DNA from: Planctomycetes bacterium GWF2_42_9
GTDB lineage: Bacteria; Planctomycetota; Phycisphaerae; Sedimentisphaerales; UBA12454
Direction: 5' to 3'
Assembly (NCBI GenBank): GCA_001825675.1
Contig: MHYA01000212.1
Span: 252 to 35,641 of the forward strand
Length of the DNA stretch: 35,390 nucleotides
Both the position numbers and the translations under genes were made by a program. Below the pieces are notes generated by a model. It ran no database searches. It was not told the origin of the DNA and was given only the letters and a program-made list of their open reading frames with translations. Positions 16,121 through 24,446 of this stretch are shown here, piece by piece (position 1 is the first letter of the stretch; each line of letters begins with the position of its first letter).

Positions 16121-16270
16121 GACCTTTTTCCTCAATTGAACACGATTTAATCAATAAATAACGGTTTTTAGAAATACTTAAAATATGATAGCATCAGCAA
16201 CTATTGTTACAATCAAGAATATGCTTAATGATTTTGAGTAAAAAACTCATCCAGGAATTAAACAAATAGG

Positions 16271-16292
16271 ATAATAATACGGATATTATTAT
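16271..16292. promoter_or_regulatory. Palindromic operator before the Dps-like gene
   Basis: ATAATAATA (16271-16279), spacer CGGA, and TATTATTAT (16284-16292) form a perfect 9-bp dyad ending 15 bp before the start codon and just before the AAAAGGAAAA ribosome site. Fur and PerR boxes are AT-rich dyads rich in ATAAT, and they often control ferritin-like genes. The identification with either regulator is inference. Repression by blocking the transcript start, or an RNA hairpin hiding the ribosome site, are both compatible. Confidence 0.6.
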
Positions 16293-16307
16293 TTCAAAAG
16301 GAAAAAA

Positions 16308-16859
16308 ATGGCACAGGTAGCAATAGAAATGGTAAAAAATACGGGAATCGATTTTGATCGACTGATGACGCTTTTGATACGAAATGCCGCAGCAGAACTT
16401 ACTACATATTATTACTACACAATACTTCGCGCAAACCTTATCGGATTGAAAGGAGAGGGCGTCAAGGAAATTGCCGAAACAGCAAGGATTGAAGACCGAA
16501 ATCATTTCGAAGCATTGATGCCGAGGATTTACGAACTTGGCGGTAAACTTCCGGGCAATATGAATGACTTTCACGATATGTCCGCCTGCCCGCCCGCGAG
16601 GCTGCCCGATAATCCATCCGATGTGGAGGCTATTTTAAGAGTGCTGGTTGAAGCTGAAAGGTGTGCTGTGCGCGGATATACGGAAATATGCAATATGACG
16701 GTGGGCAAAGATCACAGAACTTATGAGTTGGCTTCGGCAATTCTCAATGAAGAAATCGAGCATGAATCATGGTTTTCCGAATTTCTCGGAGAAGGACCTT
16801 CGGGACATTTTCTTCGCAGAGGCGAAACATCGCCATTTGTTTCAAAATTTTTAAAGTAA
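16308..16859 (+). CDS. Dps-like ferritin (thioferritin/DPSL type)
   Basis: A 183-residue four-helix ferritin-like protein. Likely iron ligands are Glu30 (AAAELTTYYYY), Glu62 and His66 (IEDRNHFEAL), Glu115/117 (VLVEAERC) and Glu148/149-His152 (NEEIEHES). Cys119 and Cys128 in AERCAVRGYTEIC match the cysteine pair that sets DPSL thioferritins apart from Dps and bacterioferritin. These proteins form 12-mers that consume peroxide while oxidising iron. Good AAAAGGAAAA ribosome site. A palindromic operator lies directly upstream, so induction by iron or peroxide is plausible. Confidence 0.85.
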   Translation: MAQVAIEMVKNTGIDFDRLMTLLIRNAAAELTTYYYYTILRANLIGLKGEGVKEIAETARIEDRNHFEALMPRIYELGGKLPGNMNDFHDMSACPPARLPDNPSDVEAILRVLVEAERCAVRGYTEICNMTVGKDHRTYELASAILNEEIEHESWFSEFLGEGPSGHFLRRGETSPFVSKFLK

Positions 16860-16890
16860 ATTTTGATAACTTATTAACGGACTTACACTA

Positions 16891-17907
16891 TTAATTGGCA
16901 AGGACAGTGATAGTGAAGCTGGCGGGTTCGGAAGTTCCCTGCGGCTGGGTTTGCCGGAGGCTTTCAGATGAGGTCAGCACGGGTTTGTCGGGAACGATAA
17001 ATTCTGATTCGGCGTTTTTGTTTGCGAAATAATTTTTCAAAATATCTGTGTCGGCAGCTTTGTTAATGGCGGCAATGTCTGCGGCCATCCTCAAACGCTG
17101 GTTATAAGTTCCAGCTTTGCAGATATCCAAAGTCTGGTGCGCGGAAACATTATTTACAGTAACGAATTTTCCCTGCTGCTGTGTGCCGACTTCCAAAATC
17201 GCATCGCTGCATTTTGGCCAAATAAAAGACAATTCTTCAACAAGGCCTACAAGTGCTTTTCTGTCGCAGCTTAATACGTATTTCACAGAATTGGTTTTTC
17301 TATCGACTGCTGAAGTTTTCTCGAAAAGCGAAGTATTCATTAATGCTTTGCCGACGAGCCAATCCGCCTCAATCGGATTTTCTGTGATCAGAGTAAGTCT
17401 GGCAATGAGAGGAACGGCAGGGCCTTTCGGAACTTCAACAAGTTTATCTTGTGCGGCTGCAACTGTCGGTGCGCCATCATCATAAACGACCTGCGGTTTT
17501 GCTTTTCGATGGAAAACATTATCAGCGAACTTTTGGCGAGCAGACTGCGGGACAAAAATATCCAGGATTACGTACGAAAGCATCGCAAGCAGGGCGAGCA
17601 TAGCCGCGGCAGTAAGGAAATGACGGAGAACTAGTCTGCTTCTGCCTTTTTTATGCTGATAAATACCGGTATCCGCCAGGAGCATCTCGCGTTCGAGATT
17701 TCTTTTTACGCTTTCACAAAAACCTTCCGGCGCAGCAGAGGAACGCAATGAGCCGACCAGATTTTTGTAACGGCTTGCAGATTCGAACATCTGGCGTGCC
17801 TGCGAGTCGTTGTTTATCAGGCGTTTGATTTCATTGCTTTTGCGTTCATCGAGTTCATTATCGATGTAACTGTTAATCAATTCTTCAATATTTTCAATAT
17901 CTTTCAT
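16891..17907 (-). CDS. Membrane anti-sigma factor partner of the ECF sigma
   Basis: A 338-residue protein from ATG 17907, 10 nt after the sigma stop; a TTG at 17970 would overlap sigma by 53 nt. Residues 1-75 (IEELINSYIDNELDERKSNEIKRL) match the anti-sigma N-terminal helical fold, but without the HxxxCxxC zinc site. A single membrane helix spans about 93-118. The remaining ~220 residues should be extracytoplasmic and may sense the signal; no known sensor domain was recognised. Sigma plus adjacent membrane anti-sigma is the standard ECF layout. Distal gene of the pair. Confidence 0.8.
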   Translation of the reverse strand: MKDIENIEELINSYIDNELDERKSNEIKRLINNDSQARQMFESASRYKNLVGSLRSSAAPEGFCESVKRNLEREMLLADTGIYQHKKGRSRLVLRHFLTAAAMLALLAMLSYVILDIFVPQSARQKFADNVFHRKAKPQVVYDDGAPTVAAAQDKLVEVPKGPAVPLIARLTLITENPIEADWLVGKALMNTSLFEKTSAVDRKTNSVKYVLSCDRKALVGLVEELSFIWPKCSDAILEVGTQQQGKFVTVNNVSAHQTLDICKAGTYNQRLRMAADIAAINKAADTDILKNYFANKNAESEFIVPDKPVLTSSESLRQTQPQGTSEPASFTITVLAN

Positions 17908-17917
17908 TTTTTTTAAA

Positions 17918-18541
17918 TCAGCTAATTGCTGCCTCGATAATGTCGCGGAGATTTTTTCTGCCGCGGGCAATCCTGCTTTTTACAGTTCCAATTTCCATAT
18001 CGAGCGTTTGTGCGATTTCATTGTAGCTCATCTGCTCAATATCACGCAGAACAATCACAGCTCGCTGCTGGGGATCAAGTTTTTCCAAAGCCTTCAAAAC
18101 CAAACCATTGACTTCTTTTTTCGCGGCAAGTTCCGAAGGTTCGGCTGATTTATTATCAACGAGATAATCCTTCAGTTGTTTGCCAGTATTTTCGTCTATT
18201 TCGTTTTGCAAAGATTCGAAATTAACTTTGTTGTTTTTCTTGCAGTAATTCAAAGTATGATTTACAGCAATTCTGAAAAGCCAAGTATAAAAACTGCTTT
18301 CCGCCCTGAAATCTTTGAGGCTCTGGATAGCTTTAACAAAACTATCCTGGGCCAGCTCGGCGGCATCGGCTTCGTTTCCACAGAGTTTCAGGATGGTATT
18401 GAAAATCCTGTCCTGATACTTGAGTATCAGTTTTTCAACGGCGGCCATATTGCCGACCATCGCCTGTGAAACAAGAGCCGCTTCGTCAATAGTAATATTG
18501 CCGGGAGCCACCTTTAATTGTTCCTGTATGAATTTGACCAT
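17918..18541 (-). CDS. ECF (RpoE-type) RNA polymerase sigma factor
   Basis: A 207-residue group 4 sigma factor with only regions 2 and 4. Region 2 runs from AVEKLILKYQDRIFNTILKL through AELAQDSFVKAIQSLKDFR to SFYTWLFRIAVNHTLN, the -10 recognition part. Region 4 is LDPQQRAVIVLRDIEQMSYNEIAQTLDMEIGTVKSRIARGR, the helix-turn-helix for the -35. The 20 residues before region 2 are longer than usual, so a later start is possible. AAGTTCC (GGAACTT on this strand) lies 13-19 nt upstream of the ATG and matches ECF -35 sites, hinting at autoregulation. Paired with the anti-sigma gene. Confidence 0.93.
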   Translation of the reverse strand: MVKFIQEQLKVAPGNITIDEAALVSQAMVGNMAAVEKLILKYQDRIFNTILKLCGNEADAAELAQDSFVKAIQSLKDFRAESSFYTWLFRIAVNHTLNYCKKNNKVNFESLQNEIDENTGKQLKDYLVDNKSAEPSELAAKKEVNGLVLKALEKLDPQQRAVIVLRDIEQMSYNEIAQTLDMEIGTVKSRIARGRKNLRDIIEAAIS

Positions 18542-18615
18542 TGCAGCCTTAAAAAGTTCCTAAAAATATTAAAAATATTACTAAGAATGAAAGTAAAACC
18601 TTCAACATCAAGGGT

Positions 18616-19887
18616 TTAAGCGGATTCTTTGCGTGCCGAATTATCGGATTCAAACAAATCAGCTTTACCTTCCACAACATCTTTTGTAATGGTGTATTTG
18701 CCCGGTTTTGGTTCCTCTGGAAGTCTGTACATTAAATTAATCATCAATTCCTCGGCTAATGCACGAAGCGCTCTTGCGCCTGTATCACGTTTGAGAGCTT
18801 TTTTAGCGATTGTTTTCAAAGCCTCATCCGTGAAATCGAGTTCGGCCTGTTCCATTTTGAAGAAAGTTTTATATTGTTTCACAAGAGCGTTCTTGGGCTT
18901 TGTGAGAATGTCTATTAAAGCATCTTCGTCGAGCGGAGAAAGACTTGTGATAACAGGGACTCTGCCGATAAATTCAGGAATCATACCATATTCGATGATG
19001 TCTTCGGGCATAACCTGTTCGAGGACGTTTGAATATTCAGTGTGTTTGTCGGCGGCTTGTTTGCTTTCAGAACCGAAGCCAATCATTTTTCTGCCGAGAC
19101 GTTTTTTGATAATATTTTCAAGGCCTGTGAAAGTTCCGCCGCAGATAAAGAGAATATGCGTTGTATCCAACTGGATATACTGCTGTTCGGGATGTTTTCG
19201 GCCGCCTTGCGGAGGAATATTGGCGATTGTGCCTTCCAGCATCTTTAAAAGTGCCTGTTGGACGCCTTCGCCTGAAACGTCGCGTGTTATAGATACGTTC
19301 TGATTTGTTTTACCGATTTTGTCTATTTCATCGATATAAACGATGCCGCGCTGGGCAACTTCGATATCATAATCGGCATTCTGCAAAAGACGCAGTAAGA
19401 AATTTTCGACGTCTTCACCGACATAACCTGCTTCTGTAACGGTTGTCGCGTCGCAGATGGCGAATGGAACGTTTAATTCTCTTGCGAGAGTTTTTGCGAG
19501 CAAAGTTTTGCCTGAACCTGTTGGGCCGATGAGTAAAACATTCGATTTATCGATTTCAACTTCGCTGCTTTCCTTGTCGGTATGCAGTAGACGTTTATAG
19601 TGATTGTGCACGGCGACGGAAAGTATTTTTTTAGCGTGATCCTGACCAATTACGTACTGATCGAGGAATTCTTTGATCTGTCTTGGCTTGGGGACTTCCT
19701 CAAGAAGAAAGCCGGTGTGCGTCATTCGTCGTTTTTCCTGCCTGACGATGTTGTAACAAAGCTCGACACATTCAGGACATATATAAACTCCGCCCGGCCC
19801 TTCGACGAAGGCGTCTACCTGTTTTTTACTTCTACCGCAAAAGCTGCAAGTTTCCTTACGTTGTTTGTTGTTGTCTAATTTTCCCAT
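18616..19887 (-). CDS. clpX: ClpX, ATPase subunit of ClpXP protease
   Basis: A 423-residue AAA+ unfoldase that feeds tagged proteins to ClpP. The N-terminal zinc domain has CSFC (14/17) and CPEC (37/40). Walker A is GPTGSGKT (121-128), the pore loop GYVG (154-157), Walker B VYIDEID, and the RKH loop GGRKHPEQQ. The C-terminal small domain has [10 protein letters not shown]. It is full length with all motifs intact. clpP is not adjacent, unlike in many genomes. It lies 74 bp upstream of the sigma gene on the same strand; read-through is possible since no terminator is seen. Confidence 0.97.
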   Translation of the reverse strand: MGKLDNNKQRKETCSFCGRSKKQVDAFVEGPGGVYICPECVELCYNIVRQEKRRMTHTGFLLEEVPKPRQIKEFLDQYVIGQDHAKKILSVAVHNHYKRLLHTDKESSEVEIDKSNVLLIGPTGSGKTLLAKTLARELNVPFAICDATTVTEAGYVGEDVENFLLRLLQNADYDIEVAQRGIVYIDEIDKIGKTNQNVSITRDVSGEGVQQALLKMLEGTIANIPPQGGRKHPEQQYIQLDTTHILFICGGTFTGLENIIKKRLGRKMIGFGSESKQAADKHTEYSNVLEQVMPEDIIEYGMIPEFIGRVPVITSLSPLDEDALIDILTKPKNALVKQYKTFFKMEQAELDFTDEALKTIAKKALKRDTGARALRALAEELMINLMYRLPEEPKPGKYTITKDVVEGKADLFESDNSARKESA

Positions 19888-20080
19888 TATAACCTTCTAA
19901 AAAGTACTATTTTAAACAAAAAATCAATGTTTTCAAGTTTTAAAAAATATGATTAATCCAAGTATAAGTACGAGTAAAAACCTGTCCAAAGAGCTATTTT
20001 TTATATTTTTACATTAAATTCTTAATGCAGTCAAAGTGAATATTGAATGGTCAAAATAAATGTTTCAATTTGTTAAAGGG

Positions 20081-20626
20081 CTATTGGATCAAATCGTAGC
20101 CCATTGTGAACGCGCTTTCGTTGATATAATAAAGGCCTTTTTTGCCTTTATAGAAGGCGCGTTTCATTCCGTTGACGACGGACTGCGGCTCAAGTATTCG
20201 CGTCTTTTTTATCATCGCGCCGAGCATAATCACGTTGGCGACTCTGATGTTTCCCATTCTAATCGCAAAATTAGTCGCGTCTATGCCAACGATGTCGAGA
20301 TTTTTGCTATTAATTTTCGACATATCTATCATCGAGGAATTTACGATAACAGGGGAGTTTGGTAAAAGCGTGTCGATGTATTTAATGTATGATGGCGCGT
20401 TCATTATCATCGCGAGATTCGGACGCTCAATGATCGGTGAATCGATTTCGTGTTCTGAAATAGAGATAAGGGCTTTTGCTGTTCCGCCTCGGACTTCAGC
20501 GCCGTAAGATGCCATAGCACAGACGTTTTTGCCGGCATCTATGCAAGCATACGCAAGAACGTTGCCGGCGAGGATAACACCCTGGCCGCCAAATCCTGCT
20601 ATCAACATATTAATTTCATTTTGCAT
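20081..20626 (-). CDS. korC: 2-oxoacid:ferredoxin oxidoreductase, gamma subunit
   Basis: A 181-residue KorC/VorC/PorC-family subunit, with INMLIAGFGGQGVILAGNVLAYACI at the start and YGAEVRGGTAKALISIS as the second conserved block. Together with the alpha and beta subunits it oxidatively decarboxylates 2-oxoacids to acyl-CoA and reduces ferredoxin. ATG 20626, one base after the beta-subunit stop, is preferred to a TTG at 20635 that overlaps it. Last gene of the operon; no clear terminator follows. The symbol is by family only and the substrate is not proven. Confidence 0.88.
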   Translation of the reverse strand: MQNEINMLIAGFGGQGVILAGNVLAYACIDAGKNVCAMASYGAEVRGGTAKALISISEHEIDSPIIERPNLAMIMNAPSYIKYIDTLLPNSPVIVNSSMIDMSKINSKNLDIVGIDATNFAIRMGNIRVANVIMLGAMIKKTRILEPQSVVNGMKRAFYKGKKGLYYINESAFTMGYDLIQ

Positions 20627-20627
20627 A

Positions 20628-21365
20628 TTATTCAATGTTTTTATAAACGCCTAATGGGAAGTAATTTATCATTTGTTCTTCGATGAATTGCAGTGCTTCG
20701 ATTGGTGAAACTTTCCAGCCGACAGGACACATCGAAAGTATCTCGGCCATCGAAAAGCCAATACCATTGAGCTGATTCTGGAAAACTTTTCTAATTGCCG
20801 CTTTTGTTTTATTAATATTGCGAACGGAATTGATGCTCGTGCGTTCAAGATATTTTGTTTCTTCAAGTGTCGAAAGCAATTCGCAGACTCTGATAGGTTT
20901 GCCCATTCCTTTTATTGTTCTGCCGGAAGGGCAGGTTGTTGTTTTTTGTCCGACGAGAGTAGTCGGCGCCATTTGGCCGCCTGTCATACCGTAAGTCGCG
21001 TTGTTTACGAAAATGACGGAAAGATTTTCGCCGCGGTTTGCAGCGTGAATTATCTCGGCGGTTCCGATCGCGGCAAGGTCGCCATCGCCCTGATATATCA
21101 AAACGAATTTATCAGGATGGACGCGTTTGAGAGCGGTTCCGACGGCTGGTGCTCTGCCGTGAGCACATTCGATAATGTCGCAATGTATATAATCGTACAG
21201 GACAACTGCGCAGCCGACAGGGGCGGTGAGAATCATTTTTTCGCGAATGCCGAGTTCGTCAATCGCTTCGCCGATGAGACGTAAAATAATTCCATGACCG
21301 CAGCCGGGGCAATATTTCGTCGAGTCCTGCGTTATTGATTTAGGTTGTGATTTTACAATATTCAT
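20628..21365 (-). CDS. korB: 2-oxoacid:ferredoxin oxidoreductase, beta (TPP) subunit
   Basis: A 245-residue subunit holding thiamine diphosphate. YCPGCGHGIILRL is the conserved start and the first Cys-rich loop. YQGDGDLAAIGTAEIIHAANR with VIFVNNATYGMTGGQMAPTT forms the GDG-N TPP/Mg motif. The beta family lacks the extra C-terminal domain of fused pyruvate oxidoreductases. It overlaps the alpha gene by ATGA (21362-21365). The MTGGQMAPTT variant is common in the KOR/VOR group rather than in pyruvate-specific PorB (recalled, not computed). Confidence 0.92.
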   Translation of the reverse strand: MNIVKSQPKSITQDSTKYCPGCGHGIILRLIGEAIDELGIREKMILTAPVGCAVVLYDYIHCDIIECAHGRAPAVGTALKRVHPDKFVLIYQGDGDLAAIGTAEIIHAANRGENLSVIFVNNATYGMTGGQMAPTTLVGQKTTTCPSGRTIKGMGKPIRVCELLSTLEETKYLERTSINSVRNINKTKAAIRKVFQNQLNGIGFSMAEILSMCPVGWKVSPIEALQFIEEQMINYFPLGVYKNIE

Positions 21366-22468
21366 TTTTTGATTATTTCGCTAATTTTTTGGTAAACAGA
21401 ATCGGGGGTTGGATTCCAGCCGCCTCCCATTCCGAAAAAGTGAATTTCCTTTTTCGATACAATGTCCATCAGGCTAAGATAGACGTCTTCGATCATTTGG
21501 CCTGTGCTCATTTCGACAACGAGGAATTTGGCGTTTTTGTTTTTCTTCGCTACTTCTACAAGTTCTACATCCGGCCATGGCCAAAGAGTTTTGGGTCTGA
21601 ACAAACCGATTTTTGTTCCGTTGTTATTGTGTTTTTTAATCGCGGATTTAGCGATTCGGCTCGAAGCGCCATACGCGATAACGATAATATCCGCATTGTC
21701 GCAATTATATGTTTCGCACCAGCGAAGTTCAGATTTTATTTTATTATATTTCTCTTCAAGTTTGCGATTGTGCATTTCCAAACCGTTTGGCGGATTGAGA
21801 TACAATGTTCTAATAACGTTTGGTTTTCTACCTACGCAGCCGGTGAGTGCCCAATCTTTTGGCGGCAATTTTTCAAACATTGGTTTGTATGGATGCATCT
21901 GGAACGGTTCGACAAGCTGGCCAATAATGCCATCGCTTTGAATCAAAACGGGCATTCTGTAATAGTCGGCTAAATCGAAGGCGTTCAGCGTCATATCGTA
22001 ACATTCCTGCAAACAATTTGGCGCCAGTACGATGCAGCGATAATCGCCGTGGCCTCCGCCGCGAGTTGACTGGAAATAGTCCGCTTGGGATGCGTCGATA
22101 TTTCCCAGGCCTGGGCCGCCGCGGCAGACATTAACAATAACGCAAGGCAATTCTGCGCCTGCGATATAGCTGATCCCTTCCTGCTTTAGGCTGATGCCCG
22201 GCGAAGATGATGAGGTCATAACGCGAACGCCCGCGGCTGCTGCGCCGAACACCATATTGATGGCTGCGACTTCGCTTTCGGCTTGTATAAAGACGAGGTT
22301 TTCTTCTTCCATTCTGCGAGACAGATATTCGGGCGTTTCAGTTTGCGGAGTGATTGGATATGCAAAATAGCACTGACAGCCTGCCTTGATCGCAGCTTCG
22401 CCGACGGCTTCATTGCCTTTCATCAACACTCTTTTTTCGTGTGATTCTGTATTATTATATTCAGCCAT
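21362..22468 (-). CDS. korA: 2-oxoacid:ferredoxin oxidoreductase, alpha subunit (VorB/KorA type)
   Basis: A 368-residue subunit from ATG 22468 with AAGGGAT upstream; the frame extends to 22558 but would overlap the ferredoxin gene. VLMKGNEAVGEAAIKAGC then YFAYPITPQTETPEYL is the pyrimidine-binding entry. TSSSSPGISLKQEGISY and PCVIVNVCRGGPGLGNID are family blocks. The protein most resembles those annotated as 3-methyl-2-oxobutanoate dehydrogenase VorB, so branched-chain 2-oxoacids are as likely as 2-oxoglutarate. It starts 8 nt after the ferredoxin stop. Confidence 0.9.
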   Translation of the reverse strand: MAEYNNTESHEKRVLMKGNEAVGEAAIKAGCQCYFAYPITPQTETPEYLSRRMEEENLVFIQAESEVAAINMVFGAAAAGVRVMTSSSSPGISLKQEGISYIAGAELPCVIVNVCRGGPGLGNIDASQADYFQSTRGGGHGDYRCIVLAPNCLQECYDMTLNAFDLADYYRMPVLIQSDGIIGQLVEPFQMHPYKPMFEKLPPKDWALTGCVGRKPNVIRTLYLNPPNGLEMHNRKLEEKYNKIKSELRWCETYNCDNADIIVIAYGASSRIAKSAIKKHNNNGTKIGLFRPKTLWPWPDVELVEVAKKNKNAKFLVVEMSTGQMIEDVYLSLMDIVSKKEIHFFGMGGGWNPTPDSVYQKISEIIKK

Positions 22469-22476
22469 TAAATCCC

Positions 22477-22698
22477 TTATCTTGCTGAACCTGCGGTTTC
22501 GATTATTGTAAAGCAGCAGTCTGGGCAGATGAGATAGCACGCACCGCAACCGTTGCATTTTGCATCGACGATGGCAACGTAATCAAAACCTTTTTTATTA
22601 CTGGTGCCGCTTTTTTGTATCGCGTTTGGAGTACAAACACCGATACACAGGTCGCAGCCCTTACATTTCTCAAGATTCATTATTGCTTTTTTAGCCAT
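22477..22698 (-). CDS. korD: Ferredoxin-like delta subunit, 2x[4Fe-4S]
   Basis: A 73-residue polyferredoxin subunit. Eight cysteines form two clusters: Cys12/15/18/22 in CKGCDLCIGVC and Cys48/51/54/58 in CNGCGACYLIC, the second followed by PD in place of the usual Pro-Lys. It carries electrons from the TPP site to soluble ferredoxin. First gene of the oxidoreductase operon, but only 5 nt after the HepT stop on the same strand, so it may share a transcript with the toxin-antitoxin pair. Confidence 0.92.
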   Translation of the reverse strand: MAKKAIMNLEKCKGCDLCIGVCTPNAIQKSGTSNKKGFDYVAIVDAKCNGCGACYLICPDCCFTIIETAGSAR

Positions 22699-22703
22699 AG
22701 TAT

Positions 22704-23045
22704 TTACTGTACCAAAGTATCTTTCAATACTTTTAATATACTTTTCTTTAGTTCAGGCAAATCATTTATAACTACCGACCAGACTACATCCGTATCTATT
22801 TCAAAGTAGCCATGTGCAAGTATATTTCTCATACCGATAATTTTAGACCATGGAATTTCATCGTATTTATCTCGCAACTGTTCAGATATTTTTGCGACAG
22901 CTTCACCTACAATGAAAAGATGGTGTATTATCCAATTTTGTACCAACTCATCATTATCGAAAGATTCCCTGCTTTTTTGGGAATATTTTTCAATCCTTTC
23001 TATTGCCTCAATGACATCAAGCAATCTTTCCCTGTCGCTTCTCAT
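22704..23045 (-). CDS. hepT: HepT-like HEPN ribonuclease toxin
   Basis: A 113-residue HEPN protein with the R-x4-H-x-Y active motif in RNILAHGY (Arg73, His78, Tyr80). HepT dimers cleave RNA. The partner MntA blocks them by adding AMP to the motif Tyr, as shown for the Shewanella pair. Helices WIIHHLFIVGEAVAKISEQL are typical. Its ATG overlaps the mntA stop (ATGA at 23042-23045). Motif residues are all intact, so the toxin should be active. It lies directly upstream of the ferredoxin subunit gene. Confidence 0.92.
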   Translation of the reverse strand: MRSDRERLLDVIEAIERIEKYSQKSRESFDNDELVQNWIIHHLFIVGEAVAKISEQLRDKYDEIPWSKIIGMRNILAHGYFEIDTDVVWSVVINDLPELKKSILKVLKDTLVQ

Positions 23046-23335
23046 AATGCCATTGCTTCCTGTAAGACAGTTGTTCTTATGCGGGGTCGAAGTCCCTGTG
23101 GTGTTATAACATCCACATTGCAGCCTAATAAATTTTGCAGTTCCATAAGAAGGCCGCCCATATCAAAGAGGCTTCGGCCTTTTTCCATGTCCACAAGGAA
23201 ATCCAAATCGCTGTGTTCATTAAAATCGCCTCTTGCGGCTGAACCAAAAACGCGAACGTTTTTTGCACCGTATCTTGAAGCTATTTCCAAGATTTGATTT
23301 CTATTAGCTTTTAATGTTTCTGTTAAATTCATCAT
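23042..23335 (-). CDS. mntA: MntA-like minimal nucleotidyltransferase antitoxin
   Basis: A 97-residue MNT-fold protein. GSAARGDFNEHSDLDFLVD (31-49) is the GS-x10-D-x-D catalytic motif, with Asp43 and Asp45 binding Mg. A later third acidic position lies in NVDVITP. It AMPylates HepT to neutralise it. AGGATT precedes a double ATG at 23335/23332. It is divergent from the PEP-CTERM gene. A normal-length member of the family with full motif. Confidence 0.92.
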   Translation of the reverse strand: MMNLTETLKANRNQILEIASRYGAKNVRVFGSAARGDFNEHSDLDFLVDMEKGRSLFDMGGLLMELQNLLGCNVDVITPQGLRPRIRTTVLQEAMAL

Positions 23336-23451
23336 AATAATCCTATTAACTTACCACAAGATTATAAGGTTTGCAACAAAACTTAAGTATAGATAAGACA
23401 AAGACTTGGAGGGTATCTGGATGGATTTTGATGGTATTTTGTAAAAGAGAT

Positions 23452-23480
23452 TGACAAAAGGGGAGTTTGGCGGTAGAGTC
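23452..23480 (+). promoter_or_regulatory. Sigma-70-type promoter of the PEP-CTERM gene
   Basis: TTGACA (23452-23457) matches the -35 consensus exactly. A 17-bp spacer leads to TAGAGT (23475-23480), 4 of 6 to the -10 consensus. The start of transcription would lie near 23487, about 40 nt before the GGAGG-preceded ATG at 23528. Confidence 0.6.
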
Positions 23481-23527
23481 TATATGTTTAGTGGTCTATA
23501 ATATTTTATTTTTTGGAGGAAGAGAAG

Positions 23528-24292
23528 ATGGAGAATTTTCTACGATTAAGCTGTTGATTTATCATTCTTTTAAGCACATCCATTTATGCAGGTACAATTC
23601 AATTAACAGCTACCGATCTTGGCAGTGGCAAAATTGCTATCGGCTATAATGTAATCAGCGGTTCTAATATACCCGTCGGAGTCGCATTAACAGCAACATT
23701 GACAAATGGAGCAACATTCAGCAGCATCATATCTACAAGTCCATTATTCCCATTATATCCCGGCACAATAGTATTTGATCAATATGATAACATTACGTAC
23801 GCAGGAACGCCTGTTGCAATGTGGAGTCCAGGTTCTTTAGGCGGTATCGGAACAAGCGGTGTAACGCTTGAAGCGGCAGCACCATTATTGGTACAGCAAG
23901 CAGGATATAGGGACGCTAGGGATATAAATAGAGATGGTTTCATTGATACTAAAGATTTAGCTATCTTTGTCCAGGAATGGCTTGCATTTGATTTTGGTTT
24001 AGAAGGCGATATAAATGGGGATAACATTGTTAATATGTTTGATCTTGCAAATTTTGTCAGCAGCCAATCTATTCCGCTAAATTTATCGCAACTTTTTGTT
24101 CTACAAATTGATCTGAATGGAGCAGCGACATCTACATTATCTATTGTTCCAGAATCAACATATCGCGGAGGTGTGGTTCAGAATGACGGTACAGCTTTTT
24201 CTGCAATACCCGTAAGTCTAATTATACCAGAGCCGATGACGATTTTGCTTTTGAGTTTAGGCGCAATGGTTTTGAGAAAGAAAATAGGGTAA
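23528..24292 (+). pseudogene. Secreted PEP-CTERM protein with dockerin repeats, in-frame TGA
   Basis: GGAGG lies 7 nt before ATG 23528. The frame reads MENFLRLSC, then TGA at 23555-23557, then FIILLSTSIYAG and an uninterrupted frame to 24292. The pieces form one signal peptide, so a single stop splits an otherwise intact gene of about 254 codons. A dockerin-like pair of Ca loops follows near codons 132-170 (DINRDGFIDTKDL and DINGDNIVNMFDL). The end has the exosortase sorting signal: PEP, a hydrophobic helix and RKKIG. Unless read-through, an alternative start or a sequencing error applies, the product is not exported. Confidence 0.75.
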
Positions 24293-24331
24293 AGGAGATT
24301 CTTAAAATACGACGTTCGAAAGACAAAAATA

Positions 24332-24365
24332 AAAAGGCCGACGGATTAACCATCGGCTTTTTTTA
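24332..24365 (+). terminator. Terminator after the PEP-CTERM gene
   Basis: AAAGGCCGACGG pairs imperfectly with CCATCGGCTTT around ATTAA, followed by seven more T. One bulged G and one C-A mismatch are in the stem. Confidence 0.8.
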
Positions 24366-24446
24366 TGGCATTTTAGCAATAAACAAATTTTAGTTGTAAA
24401 GGCTGCAATTGTGTTATAATCCGTGTAATCAAAATGGGGGTTTGGT

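Noticed and set aside
23555-23557. TGA in the PEP-CTERM gene as a selenocysteine codon
   Set aside because: It sits in a signal-peptide hydrophobic core, I see no SECIS-like hairpin directly after it, and no known selenoprotein family fits.
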